From contig NW_014578327.1 of NCBI RefSeq assembly GCF_000485595.1, positions 1-25,038 on the forward strand: a stretch of 25,038 bases of DNA, given 5' to 3'. The DNA comes from Priapulus caudatus. Its lineage: Eukaryota; Priapulida; Priapulimorpha; Priapulimorphida; Priapulidae. The notes beneath the pieces are model-generated. The model did not search any database and was not told the DNA's origin. It was given only the letters and a program-made list of their open reading frames with translations. Below, piece by piece: positions 7,161 to 18,105 of the stretch. Both the position numbers and the translations under genes were made by a program. Every line of letters starts with the position of its first letter. Position 1 is the first letter of the stretch.

Positions 7161-8765
7161 GGTGGTGTATGCGTAGTCATGCTGTTGTTGAGCAATATAT
7201 AATTTGCACGCAGAATATGTTAGCCAAACGCCCCCTTTCCCATGGCAGAGCAATAAGCAGACATGAGGGAGTGTTGGGTCTATACAGCCCCTCTGTAATC
7301 AGTGTCGCATATCAACGAGAAACGCATATGCCCACTTACACTCTCGATTGTACTACACACACTACACACTACACACACTACACACAGCAGTAATGCCACC
7401 GATGCTGCATTACGTACAGTACGGTACGGAAGACCTCTGGTAATACGACGCTGGTAACCTGATCGCGTGGCCGGGAAAGGTTGTTAGCTGCGTATTACAA
7501 GGCTTTGAAGGTGACGTTTCGCGGGGAATCCTGAATGTTATGGGTCTTGGGCTTAGCAGAGTATTAAATAAAGCTTTATTAACGGGTAGATATCGCCTAT
7601 CGCCTGAAAAATGTTCAAGAGTTATGCAAAGAATTTTATCATGGTCATAAAAAACCACAATTAGATAATTATTCTTCAAGTATACGATGGTATGCGAGTA
7701 ATGCGTGTAAAGCGTTAATTTATATTTTTCTAATAACTCGGTTATGTAATAATCTTTAGCGTTGCCAAGAGCTCTATATGCTGCCGTTTTCTTAGTCGCT
7801 ACGCGAGAGAGTTCTAGGCATCTAACCAGAGCAAGTATATCATATATATATCGTATGATATACGTGCTCTGATCTAATCTTTTCTTGGCATTACATGATA
7901 ATGCGATGCTTCTACAATTATCTAGCTATGTACAGTGTCGTCTACGGGTTGTTAGTATATGTTACGAATAGGGATCAAATAGAGTATTATGAGTATTATA
8001 GTGTCGTTTGTAAGTCCGTGCAGAGCTCGACTGTTTCGAGCAGGCGAATATATACGCGTAGTTTGTCATATACGCTAGGTTATTGATATCAAATCACTAT
8101 TCTAAATATCAAATGTCTTTCGTCGCGTGGACGGGTTGTAATCAAGCCACGGTCGCGGTTAAAACCGCGCGTGATTATTGTCAGTTGAAAGAGCCGTCGA
8201 CGTTAGGTCGCAATCGCTCCATTTTGCAGCAAATACATCAGATTTTACCAGATTTCCACGCGCAACCTTTTGTTTTGCGGGACTAGGAAACTGCCGTAGA
8301 CCATCTGCTGCCAAAACTCTTCAGTCATACGACTCTGTGAGTCGTACGTAGTCATCAGTGAGCGCGACCCCGAGTAACTGGAGAATGCATGTAACGACAA
8401 ACTCGTTTATATCGCGGCGTATAGGATGCATTCTCTCCCTCCGAATGTCTTAGGACCCTATTTCGCGTTCTATAAGCTTAAAATCGGCATAGCGGAAATT
8501 ATTTTAGCTATAGGTATAACAAAGCTCGTGAGCTCGTGTAACATGCAGGCGCGTGTGATCGTATAGTGTGTCCAGGTTCGTTTGTACAACAGATACGTGT
8601 GCAATTGCACTTAAGCCACAGACAGTATAATTAATGCTATAACCACCGAATTGCTATGGTAACTCTATTCTTTAATAATTAACATCAACATAATAAACAC
8701 GTACAGTACATAGATGGCTACGCAAGCCAACCAGTAAATACGATACAATACATACAATACATATC
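7161..8765. other. Anonymous DNA with short repeats
   Basis: It contains an ACACTAC simple repeat (about 7354-7387), a 14-bp palindrome AATAAAGCTTTATT (7567-7580), the hairpin at 7827-7871, and an 11-bp inverted pair GAGAATGCAT/ATGCATTCTC (about 8382-8436). ORFs of 60-90 codons here match nothing I know. Confidence 0.4.
7827..7871. repeat. 18-bp stem hairpin
   Basis: Arms 7827-7844 and 7854-7871 pair with one mismatch around a 9-nt loop (left arm CAGAGCAAGTATATCATA). The stem is rather short for a microRNA precursor. It may be a cruciform site or a transposon remnant. Confidence 0.6.
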
Positions 8766-9260
8766 TTATACACCAGGCACATACAGACAAGTGACTAGTT
8801 TATAAATGCAATACATATTTACGAGCGTGGAGTTCTGCAGGTCGCAGGCAGCAGGCAGGTCCTCAGTCAGTGACGTCCAGCAGCGACGGTAGCGTGGTGA
8901 TCCCCAGCAGCTAGGTGAGATCAGCGGAACCTGGTGCTGACAGCGTCGGGATCGAGCTGTCAGGCACCGTGAAACCGTGTCGAAAACGTCTTCTTGTCGA
9001 AACTGTTCGGTATTTATACAACTGGAGGAATGCGTGGCCTGCGCGTCAAGGCCTTGTTGCGTGCGGATGGTGCAATCCTGTGTCCTTCTCCAGAATTTTA
9101 TGGACAACTGAAGGTGAGAGACTTCCTTCTCTAGCGTGAGAACGGCAGCTGGAGCTTCTAGAAGTCCTTGGGAATAGCGGCAGTTCGATTCATGTTCTCG
9201 TATTTCACATAGTACACATTTGTCGGTGGCGTTCGTTGTTTGTTCTTTATCAGTCGGCAT
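8766..9260 (-). CDS. Unrecognised ORF, 164 codons
   Basis: The ATG at 9260 begins MPTDKEQTTNATDKCVLCE and the frame is open for 164 codons. I do not recognise a family. A CVLC pair near residue 16 followed by another Cys might hint at metal binding, and residues 36-56 could be helical (LTLEKEVSHLQLSIKFWRR). The rest is Ser/Cys/Arg-rich without a clear fold. An ORF this long is only mildly unusual in 25 kb, so it may be chance or part of a spliced transcript. No neighbour supports a function. Confidence 0.22.
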   Translation of the reverse strand: MPTDKEQTTNATDKCVLCEIREHESNCRYSQGLLEAPAAVLTLEKEVSHLQLSIKFWRRTQDCTIRTQQGLDAQATHSSSCINTEQFRQEDVFDTVSRCLTARSRRCQHQVPLISPSCWGSPRYRRCWTSLTEDLPAACDLQNSTLVNMYCIYKLVTCLYVPGV

Positions 9261-10079
9261 GCGACATCAAGGTGTGATGTCCTTCTATAGGTACTAAAAT
9301 GTCATAGTGTCGCCTTGTGTAGGTGATTACTTTCTCTCTTCTTTTGTTGTGTCACACGCAAGACACGCGTGCGCCATGCGACTGGCGTGTGCGGCCACGG
9401 TGACGAGAGCAGGTGTCCTTCGCTTGTTGCCTTGGCTGTTACTAAAATAACCTATGACGTGATCTGCTTACGTTTAATGACCCGTGTCGCTAAATTCTAT
9501 ACTAGGTTAAATAATTCGATATCTACGTCATTACATAAGACTGTCTAGCTATGGTACCGTATATCACACACCTAATCGAAATAGCTTACAATTTTTTACT
9601 AACCATTGCTGATAGTCAGGAGAGGCTTGTGAAATACAGAATATTTGGGATGTGAAATCAGAAAAGCAGGGTCATATTTATGGTGAGCATATACCTGGTA
9701 GTGAAAGGAGCTATTATGCATATCAAACATCTTTTTCTCGATTGTTACCTAGACTAGTGGTGCCCCCGGACGCCCCGTCCTTGTGCAAACCGAAGGTTTG
9801 AGTTCATATATGCAGCGGTATATATACTGGCAATTTAAATTAATACAAAACAGGGAATTACATATCACATCACTGGGAATTCGTCTAATCTGAATTCGTG
9901 GGCAACAGTGACTGACTTGACACAGCGTTTGCTGGTAAGCATGTCATCGTAGCATCGTTGGAAATTTTTGGCATTTAAAAGCGCACGAAAAACTATAATA
10001 AAACTTAAATAACCCTAATTACCTCAATTACTACCCCCACCGCATGCCACTCACGATGTTTACTTGGTGACGTGGCTCT
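9261..10079. other. Anonymous DNA
   Basis: I see no gene, repeat family or RNA here. Composition is mixed and there are no long open frames. Confidence 0.4.
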
Positions 10080-10180
10080 CCTAATTCCCATTGGTTGATA
10101 CAAATCACGTGCCTCAAACTCCCCAATGACGTCACAGTGTTGTCAAAGCACATCCATAACACAAAAACCAAATTCCTCAA

Positions 10181-10247
10181 TAGCTGAACACCTAGAGCAG
10201 AGACAACACGGCTGAAATGTCGTTGGATCGAATCCCATCTGTTTTTT
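10181..10247 (+). other. tRNA-like Pol III promoter (SINE head or tRNA relic)
   Basis: TAGCTGAACACCTAGAGCA (10181-10199) resembles box A (TRGYNNARNNG plus TTAGAGCA of the D arm). GGATCGAATCCC (10225-10236) resembles box B, and a T6 terminator follows at 10242-10247. The box spacing matches a tRNA. The acceptor positions do not pair, so it is not a working tRNA. Confidence 0.4.
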
Positions 10248-10344
10248 CATTATTTTCTTGTTTCCTGTATTTTTCTATGTTTATCCATATTTACATGATT
10301 TATTTACAACAATTTAATAACAACAAATCTTTTTTTTTGGTTTA

Positions 10345-10368
10345 TAGGGTTAGGGTTAGGGTTAGGGT
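10345..10368 (+). repeat. Interstitial telomere-like repeat, four units
   Basis: Four perfect TAGGGT units (TTAGGG phase) follow a poly-T run, inside the foldback element. TTAGGG is the common animal telomere unit. Confidence 0.85.
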
Positions 10369-10640
10369 CACAATGCACCATAAAACAGGAGTTTGAGGTA
10401 CGTGATTTGTATCAACCAATGGGATTTGGGAGCTATGCAGGCCCTAGCTGCGTGTATGTAACACAGCTGTATATTTCGCCGTCGTTGAATTTCTCTTGCG
10501 TTTCGCGTGATTGACGGAGCAGCTTCAGCTGATTCTCATGCAATAAGCTAGATGTTCATGTTTATAAACATTGACGTCATATGCGCACATGCGCGGTTTA
10601 ACGGTTGGCAGCAAGCAGATGCGTGATATTTTCGATTACA

Positions 10641-10646
10641 AGCACA

Positions 10647-10686
<40 letters not shown>

Positions 10687-10880
10687 CGTGTACGTGCACA
10701 CACACACTCATGCACGCACGTGTACGTGCACACGCACGCACGCACGCATGCACGCACGTGTACGTGCACACGCACGCACGTGTACCTGCACACACACGCA
10801 CGTACGCACGCACGCACACATGCACACACGTGTACCTGCACACGCACGCACGCACGCACGAACGTGTACCTGCACACGCG
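10641..10880. repeat. CACG/CACA compound repeat
   Basis: About 240 bp of nearly pure alternating purine-pyrimidine sequence (GCAC, ACAC). The motif GTGTAC[G/C]TGCACAC recurs about six times at irregular spacing of 22-50 bp. All six frames are open through it, giving spurious His/Arg/Thr-rich or Val/Cys/Arg-rich ORFs. Confidence 0.9.
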
Positions 10881-11049
10881 CGCGGTCTTGTGCGCCTTGC
10901 CGCGGAACTGCGCGCAAGATCCGCGCTTAGCGGGCAGGATCAACACCTCTCAGGCGACGCTTCTCTGGTATCCGGTCTCTCATCTGGATAATTTTTTTGG
11001 AGGGGTGGTCGTCGGTCAAAATGCATCGGAGCGTCTTACTACTACTAGG

Positions 11050-11368
11050 GCGCGAAATACGGCACGTGACAGCGGAATCCTGCTTAATGGACAAGTACGT
11101 GAGGTTTGCCGCGATTATTAGCTTCGAAATTTTCTTGCGCGAGTAATGAATGCATCAGCGCGTTTTTGTAAGAAAATCAAGGCGCGAAGTGCGGCACGTG
11201 ACAGCGGAATCCTGCTTAACGTACGAGTACGTGCCGATTATTAGCTTCGAAATTTGCGGGTGCGTTTCATGTTCAACGTTCTATGTTTCTATTCCAATAA
11301 CGTTCTATGAAGGGGGGGTTTACGGTGCGTAACAGCAGAATCCTGCGTAACGGACGTGTACGTGCAAC
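11050..11368. repeat. About 132-bp tandem repeat, three degenerate copies
   Basis: The block GGCACGTGACAGCGGAATCC begins at 11061 and again at 11193; a diverged form (GGTGCGTAACAGCAGAATCC) begins at 11324. Copies 1 and 2 also share TTATTAGCTTCGAAATTT. The steps are 132 and 131 bp. ORFs in this region come from the repeat. Confidence 0.75.
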
Positions 11369-12024
11369 CAACAACCGATGTAACAGTGTGGCGTCCGCGC
11401 GTGCGTTGCGCTTGCCTCTGCGGGGGTGGCGCGGAACCAGCGACCGTTATTACGGCGTGTGTTTGCGCGACAGTGCAATTACACGTCGTGTGCGACTTCG
11501 CCAAAATACCGGGAAGATACTCGACACATAAATCGATGCGACATGCTCGCGAGCAATGACAACCTGTTGGTGCTGCGCGTTTCTAAAACGCTTTCTGTTT
11601 GTTTTAGCCCGAGTTGAAATGTGTTTTTTGGTCGATCGATTCTTGGGGGGACATCTGGCGGATGAAAGTGCGTGACAAATGCAACGGTATTATTATGCTC
11701 TTCGCGACGCAGTGCATTTCGCAGTCATATCTGAAGTCAAAATTACCGGAACGCGAACACTAGCACTAAGATGCCTACATTGTAAAAATTACAAAAAACA
11801 AGCCATTAAAATCTGCGTATATCTATAAAAGGGACAAAGGCGGGAACGGTGGAGAATGTGAAAAGGATGAGGAAAGGGATTTTCAAAACTTCGTCCGACG
11901 CAGTTTCTGAGTATAGATACACATAAGTTGTTTTAGAGTGAAGAGCCTACGCTAGCGCAAATAGTTCCTCGAACGAAAACACTATATTTCTTTCCTAATT
12001 GCACAAGTAATGTATATAACATAT
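11369..12024. other. Anonymous DNA
   Basis: I see nothing recognisable. The first part is CpG-rich and grades into AT-rich sequence near 11750. Confidence 0.4.
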
Positions 12025-12623
12025 GTAGCCTGTCAGATCAAAACATGCCGTAAGACTTCAATTTTCATTCTGAGTTATAGGTGATTTTTCACCTAAAAGT
12101 AGTAAAAAGCTGATTTTTTTTTGGGTCATAAATACCTTTAGTAGTTATCCATGTTCGATGTTACATCCATGTTAAAGGCCAAAAGTGTGTCTTTATGTGT
12201 TTATTTGCGTGTCCAAAAAGTCCAGATAATTAATGTTTTAATTACCCTAATTAATTACCTGAATTACTTACCTTAACTGTAAGCTACCATTTTCGTACTT
12301 CATATAGTGGATGGTTATTATGTCTGGTACGTGCATGCAAAAATTCATGTGTCTAGCTCAATGGGAAGATATTTTTTCAGATTTTTGTCCAAATGAAGGC
12401 CAAATGAAAACAAATTTTAACTTTATGACCTAATTACTCTGAACTTTGTTTTACAAAATCGGCCCGATTCCAACTACTCAAATGCTCATAACTTCCGAAC
12501 CATGTGACCTAGAAAGAAGATCTTGGTGTCAAAATAACCATAATTGAATGGTCTTTCTGATAAAACTTCTAACTCATAATGTCCGAATTGAGTCCTACAG
12601 CATGTTTTAACCTGACAGGCTAC
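12025..12623. mobile_element. 599-bp MITE with about 24-bp terminal inverted repeats
   Basis: The left end GTAGCCTGTCAGATCAAAAC (12025-) and the reverse complement of the right end GTAGCCTGTCAGGTTAAAAC match over 24 bp with two differences. Weaker matching continues inward (GTAAGACTTCAATT vs GTAGGACTCAATT). ATAT flanks both sides and could be the target duplication (or TA within it). It has no coding capacity; the interior is AT-rich. Confidence 0.75.
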
Positions 12624-13177
12624 ATATGATTTAAACAAATTTCACAATTTCGTACACTACTGAGTAAACATCGAACAATAAAGTGTAACATGTGTTATCA
12701 TAGAAAAGAACTGTTAATGCAGCTGCAGCACAACGTTCGCTTGGCAGTGTACCGGATGTGTATATAAACACTGTGTAAACGTCCTGTGGTGCTACATTCG
12801 TTAGAGAAGTTTTTTCGTTTAGATTTTATGAAGAAGTCATCAAAATGTGAAAGTAGCAATACAAATAAGTTGTATAGTGACGTTTTACAACATGGACGAG
12901 CTCACAGTAGGTATATCGATTCATCTATGCATATGCACTATGCAACATGCCGTTTTAACGGCTACTAGCAGAAGTGTCGTGTTCACCGGGCATTGATGAT
13001 GAACGCTAGGTCTTCAGAAGCAAATGTTTACTCACGCATTTATTATATTTTCGTGTTTTCAGTGAAGATATATTTCATTGTTTTGACAAGCCCTTGCGTG
13101 AGTAGAGCCCGCTACAGCTATACTTAACTATGTTTCCATAAGTTAGCTTAGTTATCTTTGATTGGTATCTGTCGGCT

Positions 13178-13750
13178 GTGCTCCTAGCGAGTTCAGGTCT
13201 GCCTGCAAAGACCAGAGGTCAAGGTCATTCATTACCCAATTTTCCGGATATTTCGCCGAGTGCTCAATGTTGTGTGTTAGCTGTGGGCATGTGGTGTTCT
13301 CAAGTGACTGCCACGCATAACAGCTCCCTAACGCGTACGTCGAAGAAATGTAAACAACCATGTGTAGATGGGCCGCGGTGTGCTCTGCTGCCTCTATCCG
13401 TGATGTTTTCCCCTCCTGATGATTTTTGCTATCTCTGCTGTACTATATACTTCTGGCAGCTGTGTCATGTATTGAAACGCGTTGGCAACGTGCCTATACT
13501 TACAAGTTTCGCTTCCTCTAACTCCCAGGATCCGCCGTGCATGCTCATCACGGAGCCGAATTCGTCTGTCTCACGTACCTGTGGCGGAGGTGAAGGGCTG
13601 CACGGGTGGGCGGGGACTAACTTACCTGTTATGACCTGTGTACTGGCTCGCATTCCTACCAACTGTGCCATCCCCCTCGTGGTTACCGCGGAGGGATTCA
13701 TTTCGATTGTGCGCATTGTGCGTTGGATGATCGCCGAGAAAGCAGTTTGA
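13178..13750 (+). CDS. Unrecognised ORF, 190 codons, doubtful
   Basis: This is the longest open frame outside the retroelement. It starts at a non-ATG codon or an internal Met and encodes a Cys- and Ser-rich sequence without a domain I recognise; stretches such as LCCTIYFWQLC and FISIVRIVRWMI are hydrophobic. The opposite strand has two good splice-donor-like sites in the same interval (CAG|GTAAG with exon end near 13626, and CAG|GTACGT near 13578), an acceptor-like TCTGGTCTTTGCAG near 13204, and a fairly protein-like minus-strand frame beginning MRTIEMNPSAVTTRGMAQLV near 13716. Either strand could hold an exon, or neither. Confidence 0.15.
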   Translation: MLLASSGLPAKTRGQGHSLPNFPDISPSAQCCVLAVGMWCSQVTATHNSSLTRTSKKCKQPCVDGPRCALLPLSVMFSPPDDFCYLCCTIYFWQLCHVLKRVGNVPILTSFASSNSQDPPCMLITEPNSSVSRTCGGGEGLHGWAGTNLPVMTCVLARIPTNCAIPLVVTAEGFISIVRIVRWMIAEKAV

Positions 13751-14036
13751 TTATAAGTACGGGGAGAACATTAGATGATTGTCCCTGCCGCGTATCCGTT
13801 GGCGAGCGTGTAAACTGGAATCGCTCTGAAATATGATCGGCGACCTGCATTGAGTGGTTGATGGCTTGAACAAGTGAAGCCCACGTGTGAGTCTGATAGA
13901 GACGTGTTGTAACTAACGAGTGCTTCTGATATAGGTGCGTCGCGCATATAGGCGCGTGTTATAAGTGAAACGTGAGTCCTCGTGCACGAGGAAATACTTT
14001 GGAGTTATAATTAGTTATAATTTGACACGTCGGAGT

Positions 14037-14047
14037 ATGTGTGTGTG

Positions 14048-14082
<35 letters not shown>

Positions 14083-14093
14083 TCGCGTGTGTG
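14037..14093. repeat. (GT)n/(GTGC)n microsatellite
   Basis: GT units pass into about nine GCGT units and end in GCTCGCGTGTGTG. Confidence 0.9.
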
Positions 14094-14917
14094 ATTTTTA
14101 TCAATGGCATTGATTAAATTTTTTTTTTATCTCAGACACTTGTATGATATATATTATATGGTAAACTTTTGCAATAAGGTTAATTGCATAAATAAATTTA
14201 GCACTATTATATCAATAAATTTCACACATGTTAAAGCTAGTGGCAACACTAAATTTGTTTTGCAAACAGTACGTAGCATTGCCGATAAAAGTGGTACATA
14301 TAACTAAAACTAGAAACAAAGACGCGTAGTGCGTTCTGTACAAATTCATTCTTAGATTTGTTGCCTGAGCAATGCTTCGTGCCGGAAATAACACATTTAA
14401 TTGGCAAAACAAATGTCTTGCCTAAGAAAAAAAACTGACATCTCAAAGCAAGAGGTAATCATAATATGGTAACTGCTTGTCTCTACACAGAATATTTTTG
14501 TAAGAACCAACGAATCGTCCTTCGTAAAACACCCTTTGCCTCTTTTGGATTCTGATGTGTGGTATCACACACAGGCAAAAATTTCATTTATACTTATGCC
14601 ATTAATCAAAATCAAAATGTGTACATATGTATGCGAATAGTATTTACCCACATATAGTAACAGTGTTCACTAATTAGCTCGCATTTTCACATTTTTCTGT
14701 GGCCCTGTACCTGAACTAGTACTGCAACAGATTTGCTGGCATACATTCTGTGCCCCTTACAATATATATTTTTAATTTGCCTTACTTTTTAAAATCTGAA
14801 CGATTATTATTTTATTTTAAACTTGAGCTATAGGGTTGAAACCTCCAAATATCATCTCATTTAAAAATCGGACGAAACGTCATAATAGTTTTAGATTGGT
14901 ATTTTAAATTATACTAG

Positions 14918-14920
<3 letters not shown>

Positions 14921-14963
<43 letters not shown>
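14921..14963. repeat. (TA)n microsatellite
   Basis: A pure TA run of about 21 units. Confidence 0.95.
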
Positions 14964-14966
<3 letters not shown>

Positions 14967-15154
14967 TTAAATGAAAATAAGCCTACATTGTCTTGCAGTG
15001 TCAGAAAATGAAAACGTTATCTATAGGTGCACTTACTGAATCATAGGTAAACTTGTCGCAAAAAGTTGCATTGAAGGCTTCTTGATTTTACTCCTTTCAA
15101 CCTTTGCTTGTTTATAGTTATTTATCACAAAGGCCCAGCCAGCCGTTTGCAGAT

Positions 15155-15226
15155 AGTAATCGAACTCACGCCTTCTCTGTGGCGTCTCTGCACACGCGGT
15201 ATTGCACATGAACCATCACGTACTAC
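15155..15226 (-). other. tRNA-like SINE relic
   Basis: On the minus strand GTACGTGATGGTTCATGTGC resembles a box A region, and GCGTGAGTTCGATTACT resembles box B, with tRNA-like spacing. No tail or target duplication was found, so the element's limits are unknown. Confidence 0.35.
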
Positions 15227-16203
15227 AACGCTCTAGAATCTAGCTGTTTTAGTGGGTTGGGTGCAGCTGGTGTCTGGGTGTTAATGCTAGCTGCTGAATT
15301 AGTGGAGGGAGCCTAACATCCTGAGTGATTATGTCTGGTGCAGCAGCAAACGAGGTGGCTGAGCCTTAAGGTCTTCTCATGAAGGGATTGAGATATTGAT
15401 TGAAGCACTAATGTGGAATCGATTTCAGTGACTAAACAAAAAGTGATGCCTTTTCATAAATTAAGGCATTTTAATTGTGTGTCAGCTGATGTATCGGTGT
15501 TGTAGTAGGCACCCTTTAAAGCAAGGATTTCTCATTTTTTCCCAACCGTTTTTACACATTTTCTCGACCGCTCTGATACCTACCTGTACTCCTTTCATAA
15601 CACCAAGTGTATATAGTAAGGCTAACTCTTCGTAGAACACTCGCACATCATTACTGTCACCAATATGTGTGCACCGATTTCCATTTGAAGGCAGGATTGT
15701 TTACACAAATCGACAAAACTTTTTTGTGCGTGATTTTCGCTCTCGCGAGATGCTGTCGACCGGTACCTTCGCTCTATACTATGTTACCTTTGTCTACATT
15801 TCGAGATAGGCACCAGTCTATAAAAAATAGTCGTCACGTAGCTACGTGTACTTGTTTCGGAGGCGAATCTCTCGCTAAGCTTATACTTATGGCATTAGCA
15901 GCAGTAACAGTAGTAATCGTTATACTACGACGTTGTTACGAGCATAGTGTTTGATTCGTAGGCTTGCATTCTTTGGGAAATCATTCGATCAATGTTGGGA
16001 TATATGAAATTAAAAATACAATAAATTATTAAACGTGATGTGATACATATTATAGTATCTTCTATTTATTGCTACATGTAATTGCTTCATGAATATATAT
16101 GATTTGTTACTATAAATTTAATGTACCAATGCAAGTATATGCTCTCATGCATGCACAGCACATTTTAAGCCTTAATTTCGTATGCATATCATAAATAACA
16201 ACG

Positions 16204-16250
<47 letters not shown>

Positions 16251-17596
16251 TCTATACAAATACAGACTTTCCCATAGACTAGTTTAAATAACCTATTTTC
16301 TTTGTGCTATGACAGTTTAGTGACAGTCGTAGCAAATAGTATTTAACGGATTTAACATTTTTTATTTAACAGTGTAACGTTGATCAGTTATTCCTTGCTA
16401 AACTAGTAATAAAAGACCACTGCATGCTTTCCTGGGGGTATAGTCGACCCACGCAGACGTCGACACAAATTCTGGCTTAAAACTATATCTTTTCGTCACC
16501 GAAAGAGACAGCAACAGTGCGTTTTTAATTTGCTTTTAAAAAATGGCCAATCAATTTAAAATTGAATATACGTTCATCATTAGAGTACGTAGGCTTCACC
16601 TTTAAACTACTCACACGGCCAGTGCATTTTGATGCGTTTCAAACGGATTCCGTGTGACGTTAGGTGCCTTGTGCTTCTCACTTTCTAAGATCTTCAACGT
16701 GGTGGATAGCAGATGGGTCGTAGCAATCATTTCGGTAATGTGTTAAAATGGACTAAACTTCGGCACTTTGACGGAGGAGCTAAGCTGCTCGATTGAAGCT
16801 TCGCCGGAAGAAGTGAAAATTATCTGCCGCCGAGGACGGTAGGCTGTCGTCGTTTGGCGACGCAGGTCTTGCGTTTAAACCTCATTTCCAAATTGCATTA
16901 CGTCACGCGCAGCTGATGTTGTTTGCTATTTGTGAGGAACCGGTGTAGCGGCCACGGCAATCATCACCGCCCATGCTTGCTCGTCAATATTGACCCGCAC
17001 GTCTCTCCATGCGCGGTGTAGGCGAGTCTGTGAAACGCATTTATCTAATGAGAAGTTTAGATAAAGTCACCGCTATCGTCCCAGCTACAGTCTAACGAGA
17101 ATTGTTAGACTGTAAAAATGACAGCAGCGGTGACGGCAGTGGCTGGCGTAACCAGTGTCAACCTAACTGCAACTGTGTTGGAGTGATGGTGGGTGTCGCT
17201 AATACGTGTTGGGTGGGTTGTCATAACATTAAAACAACGTACATCCAGCCTCAAAATCTACGGTTGCTAGAGACGCCCTCCTGATTGCCGTGTAATAGAA
17301 TGTAATTTTACGTATAGCATGTAATTACAGTCGATAACTGCTCGTAGGCAGGCAGCACAACTGCAAGACCGCAGCGTTCGCGTACCTGCTAGCTCTGCGC
17401 GTGAAGCCCCTTCACTTCACATGCAGCCTGTTACTGTCGCGTGAGCATATAGCTGCAACGTACCCGTACAGTGCTGCTGTGTTTGCACAGCGCACGAGCG
17501 CAGCTCTCATGTAGCCTACTGAAATTTACACCCATCTCCAAGAAAGGGTCATGGGTTGCACACGACTATGGTGGCCCTGATGGATATCATATCTCT
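15227..17596. other. Anonymous DNA
   Basis: It holds the TA run at 16207-16246. A 115-codon ORF (15607-15954) ends with a hydrophobic stretch (LAKLILMALAAVTVVIVILRRC), but nothing else supports it. No gene or RNA is recognised. Confidence 0.4.
16207..16246. repeat. (TA)n microsatellite
   Basis: A TA run of about 20 units flanked on both sides by GTTCTATA. Confidence 0.95.
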
Positions 17597-17668
17597 CCAG
17601 CTATCAAATCCCGGGCTTTCAGATGCGACCACGCGTAGAGCTGCAGTCGCACAACCGCGTCGGTACCC
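17597..17668 (-). other. tRNA-like SINE relic
   Basis: On the minus strand ACGCGGTTGTGCGACTGCAG resembles a box A region, and GCCCGGGATTTGATAGC resembles box B of tRNA-derived SINEs (usual form GGTTCGANTCC). The spacing fits. Box B has lost its central CG, so it is probably inactive. Confidence 0.35.
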
Positions 17669-17779
17669 TACGGTGTATATACCCGCCGCAAGACTGCATG
17701 CGCGGTGCTTAATATGCAGCACAAGTGCAGCGCAGCCTAGTACATACATAACAGCTGCTCCTGTGTTAGCTATATAGAT

Positions 17780-17827
17780 CTATAGCCCTTCGCTCTGCCA
17801 CAGGCCTGTCACAGCGAAGGGCTATAG
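17780..17827. repeat. 48-bp near-perfect palindrome
   Basis: CTATAGCCCTTCGCT (17780-17794) pairs with AGCGAAGGGCTATAG (17813-17827). Pairing resumes to a CAGGCCTG centre after a small asymmetric bulge. The loop is almost absent, so it would extrude as a cruciform rather than serve as a microRNA precursor. Confidence 0.8.
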
Positions 17828-18054
17828 GTTGTAGAGCTAGCTACTAGCTACTCCCGTGCTACGCGTCTGCAGCGAAAGCATCACTGCGCGAGACTTGAAC
17901 TTATCTCATGCTACTATATATCTGTGTATAGGCAGTAAATGTAAAGCAGATGTTTGCTGTTTGCAGAGATCACATGCTGAAATGGCTCAGCGCTGAGCAG
18001 GATTTAGCTGTATATGCTAATAAGACGGTGATTAGCATTCTATATATTTCCATA

Positions 18055-18105
18055 ACCGCACACAGACCGCACACAGACCGCACACAGACACACACACAGC
18101 ACAGT
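18055..18105. repeat. CGCACACAGAC short tandem repeat
   Basis: Three copies of an 11-bp unit run into a short CA tract. Confidence 0.75.

Larger units (their letters stand above)
10080..10432. mobile_element. Foldback-type element with about 43-bp inverted arms
   Basis: The left arm (10080-10122, CCCATTGGTTGATACAAATC then ACGTGCCTCAAACTCC) is nearly the exact reverse complement of the right arm (10388-10432). The differences are one base in the ACGT[G/A]CCTC part and two or three at the outer end. Between the arms lie a perfect CRE-like TGACGTCA (10127-10134), a tRNA-like box A/box B pair with a T6 tract, a poly-T run and four telomere-like units. The arms imply a non-autonomous inverted-repeat element. 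No target duplication is evident. Confidence 0.7.
13751..15154. other. Anonymous AT-rich DNA with simple repeats
   Basis: It contains a perfect 16-bp palindrome TCCTCGTGCACGAGGA (13977-13992), a GTGT/GCGT microsatellite (14037-14093) and the TA run at 14921-14963. No gene is recognised. Confidence 0.45.

Noticed and set aside
10548-11121. Six-frame His/Arg/Thr- or Val/Cys/Arg-rich ORFs
   Set aside because: They are translations of the CACG/CACA repeat.
15607-15954. 115-codon ORF with a C-terminal hydrophobic segment
   Set aside because: Length is within chance expectation, and no homology, context or splice signal supports it.
16795-16890. tRNA-like stretch (CGTCG/CGACG hairpin followed by GCGTTTAAACC)
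   Set aside because: No acceptor pairing and poor box A and box B matches.
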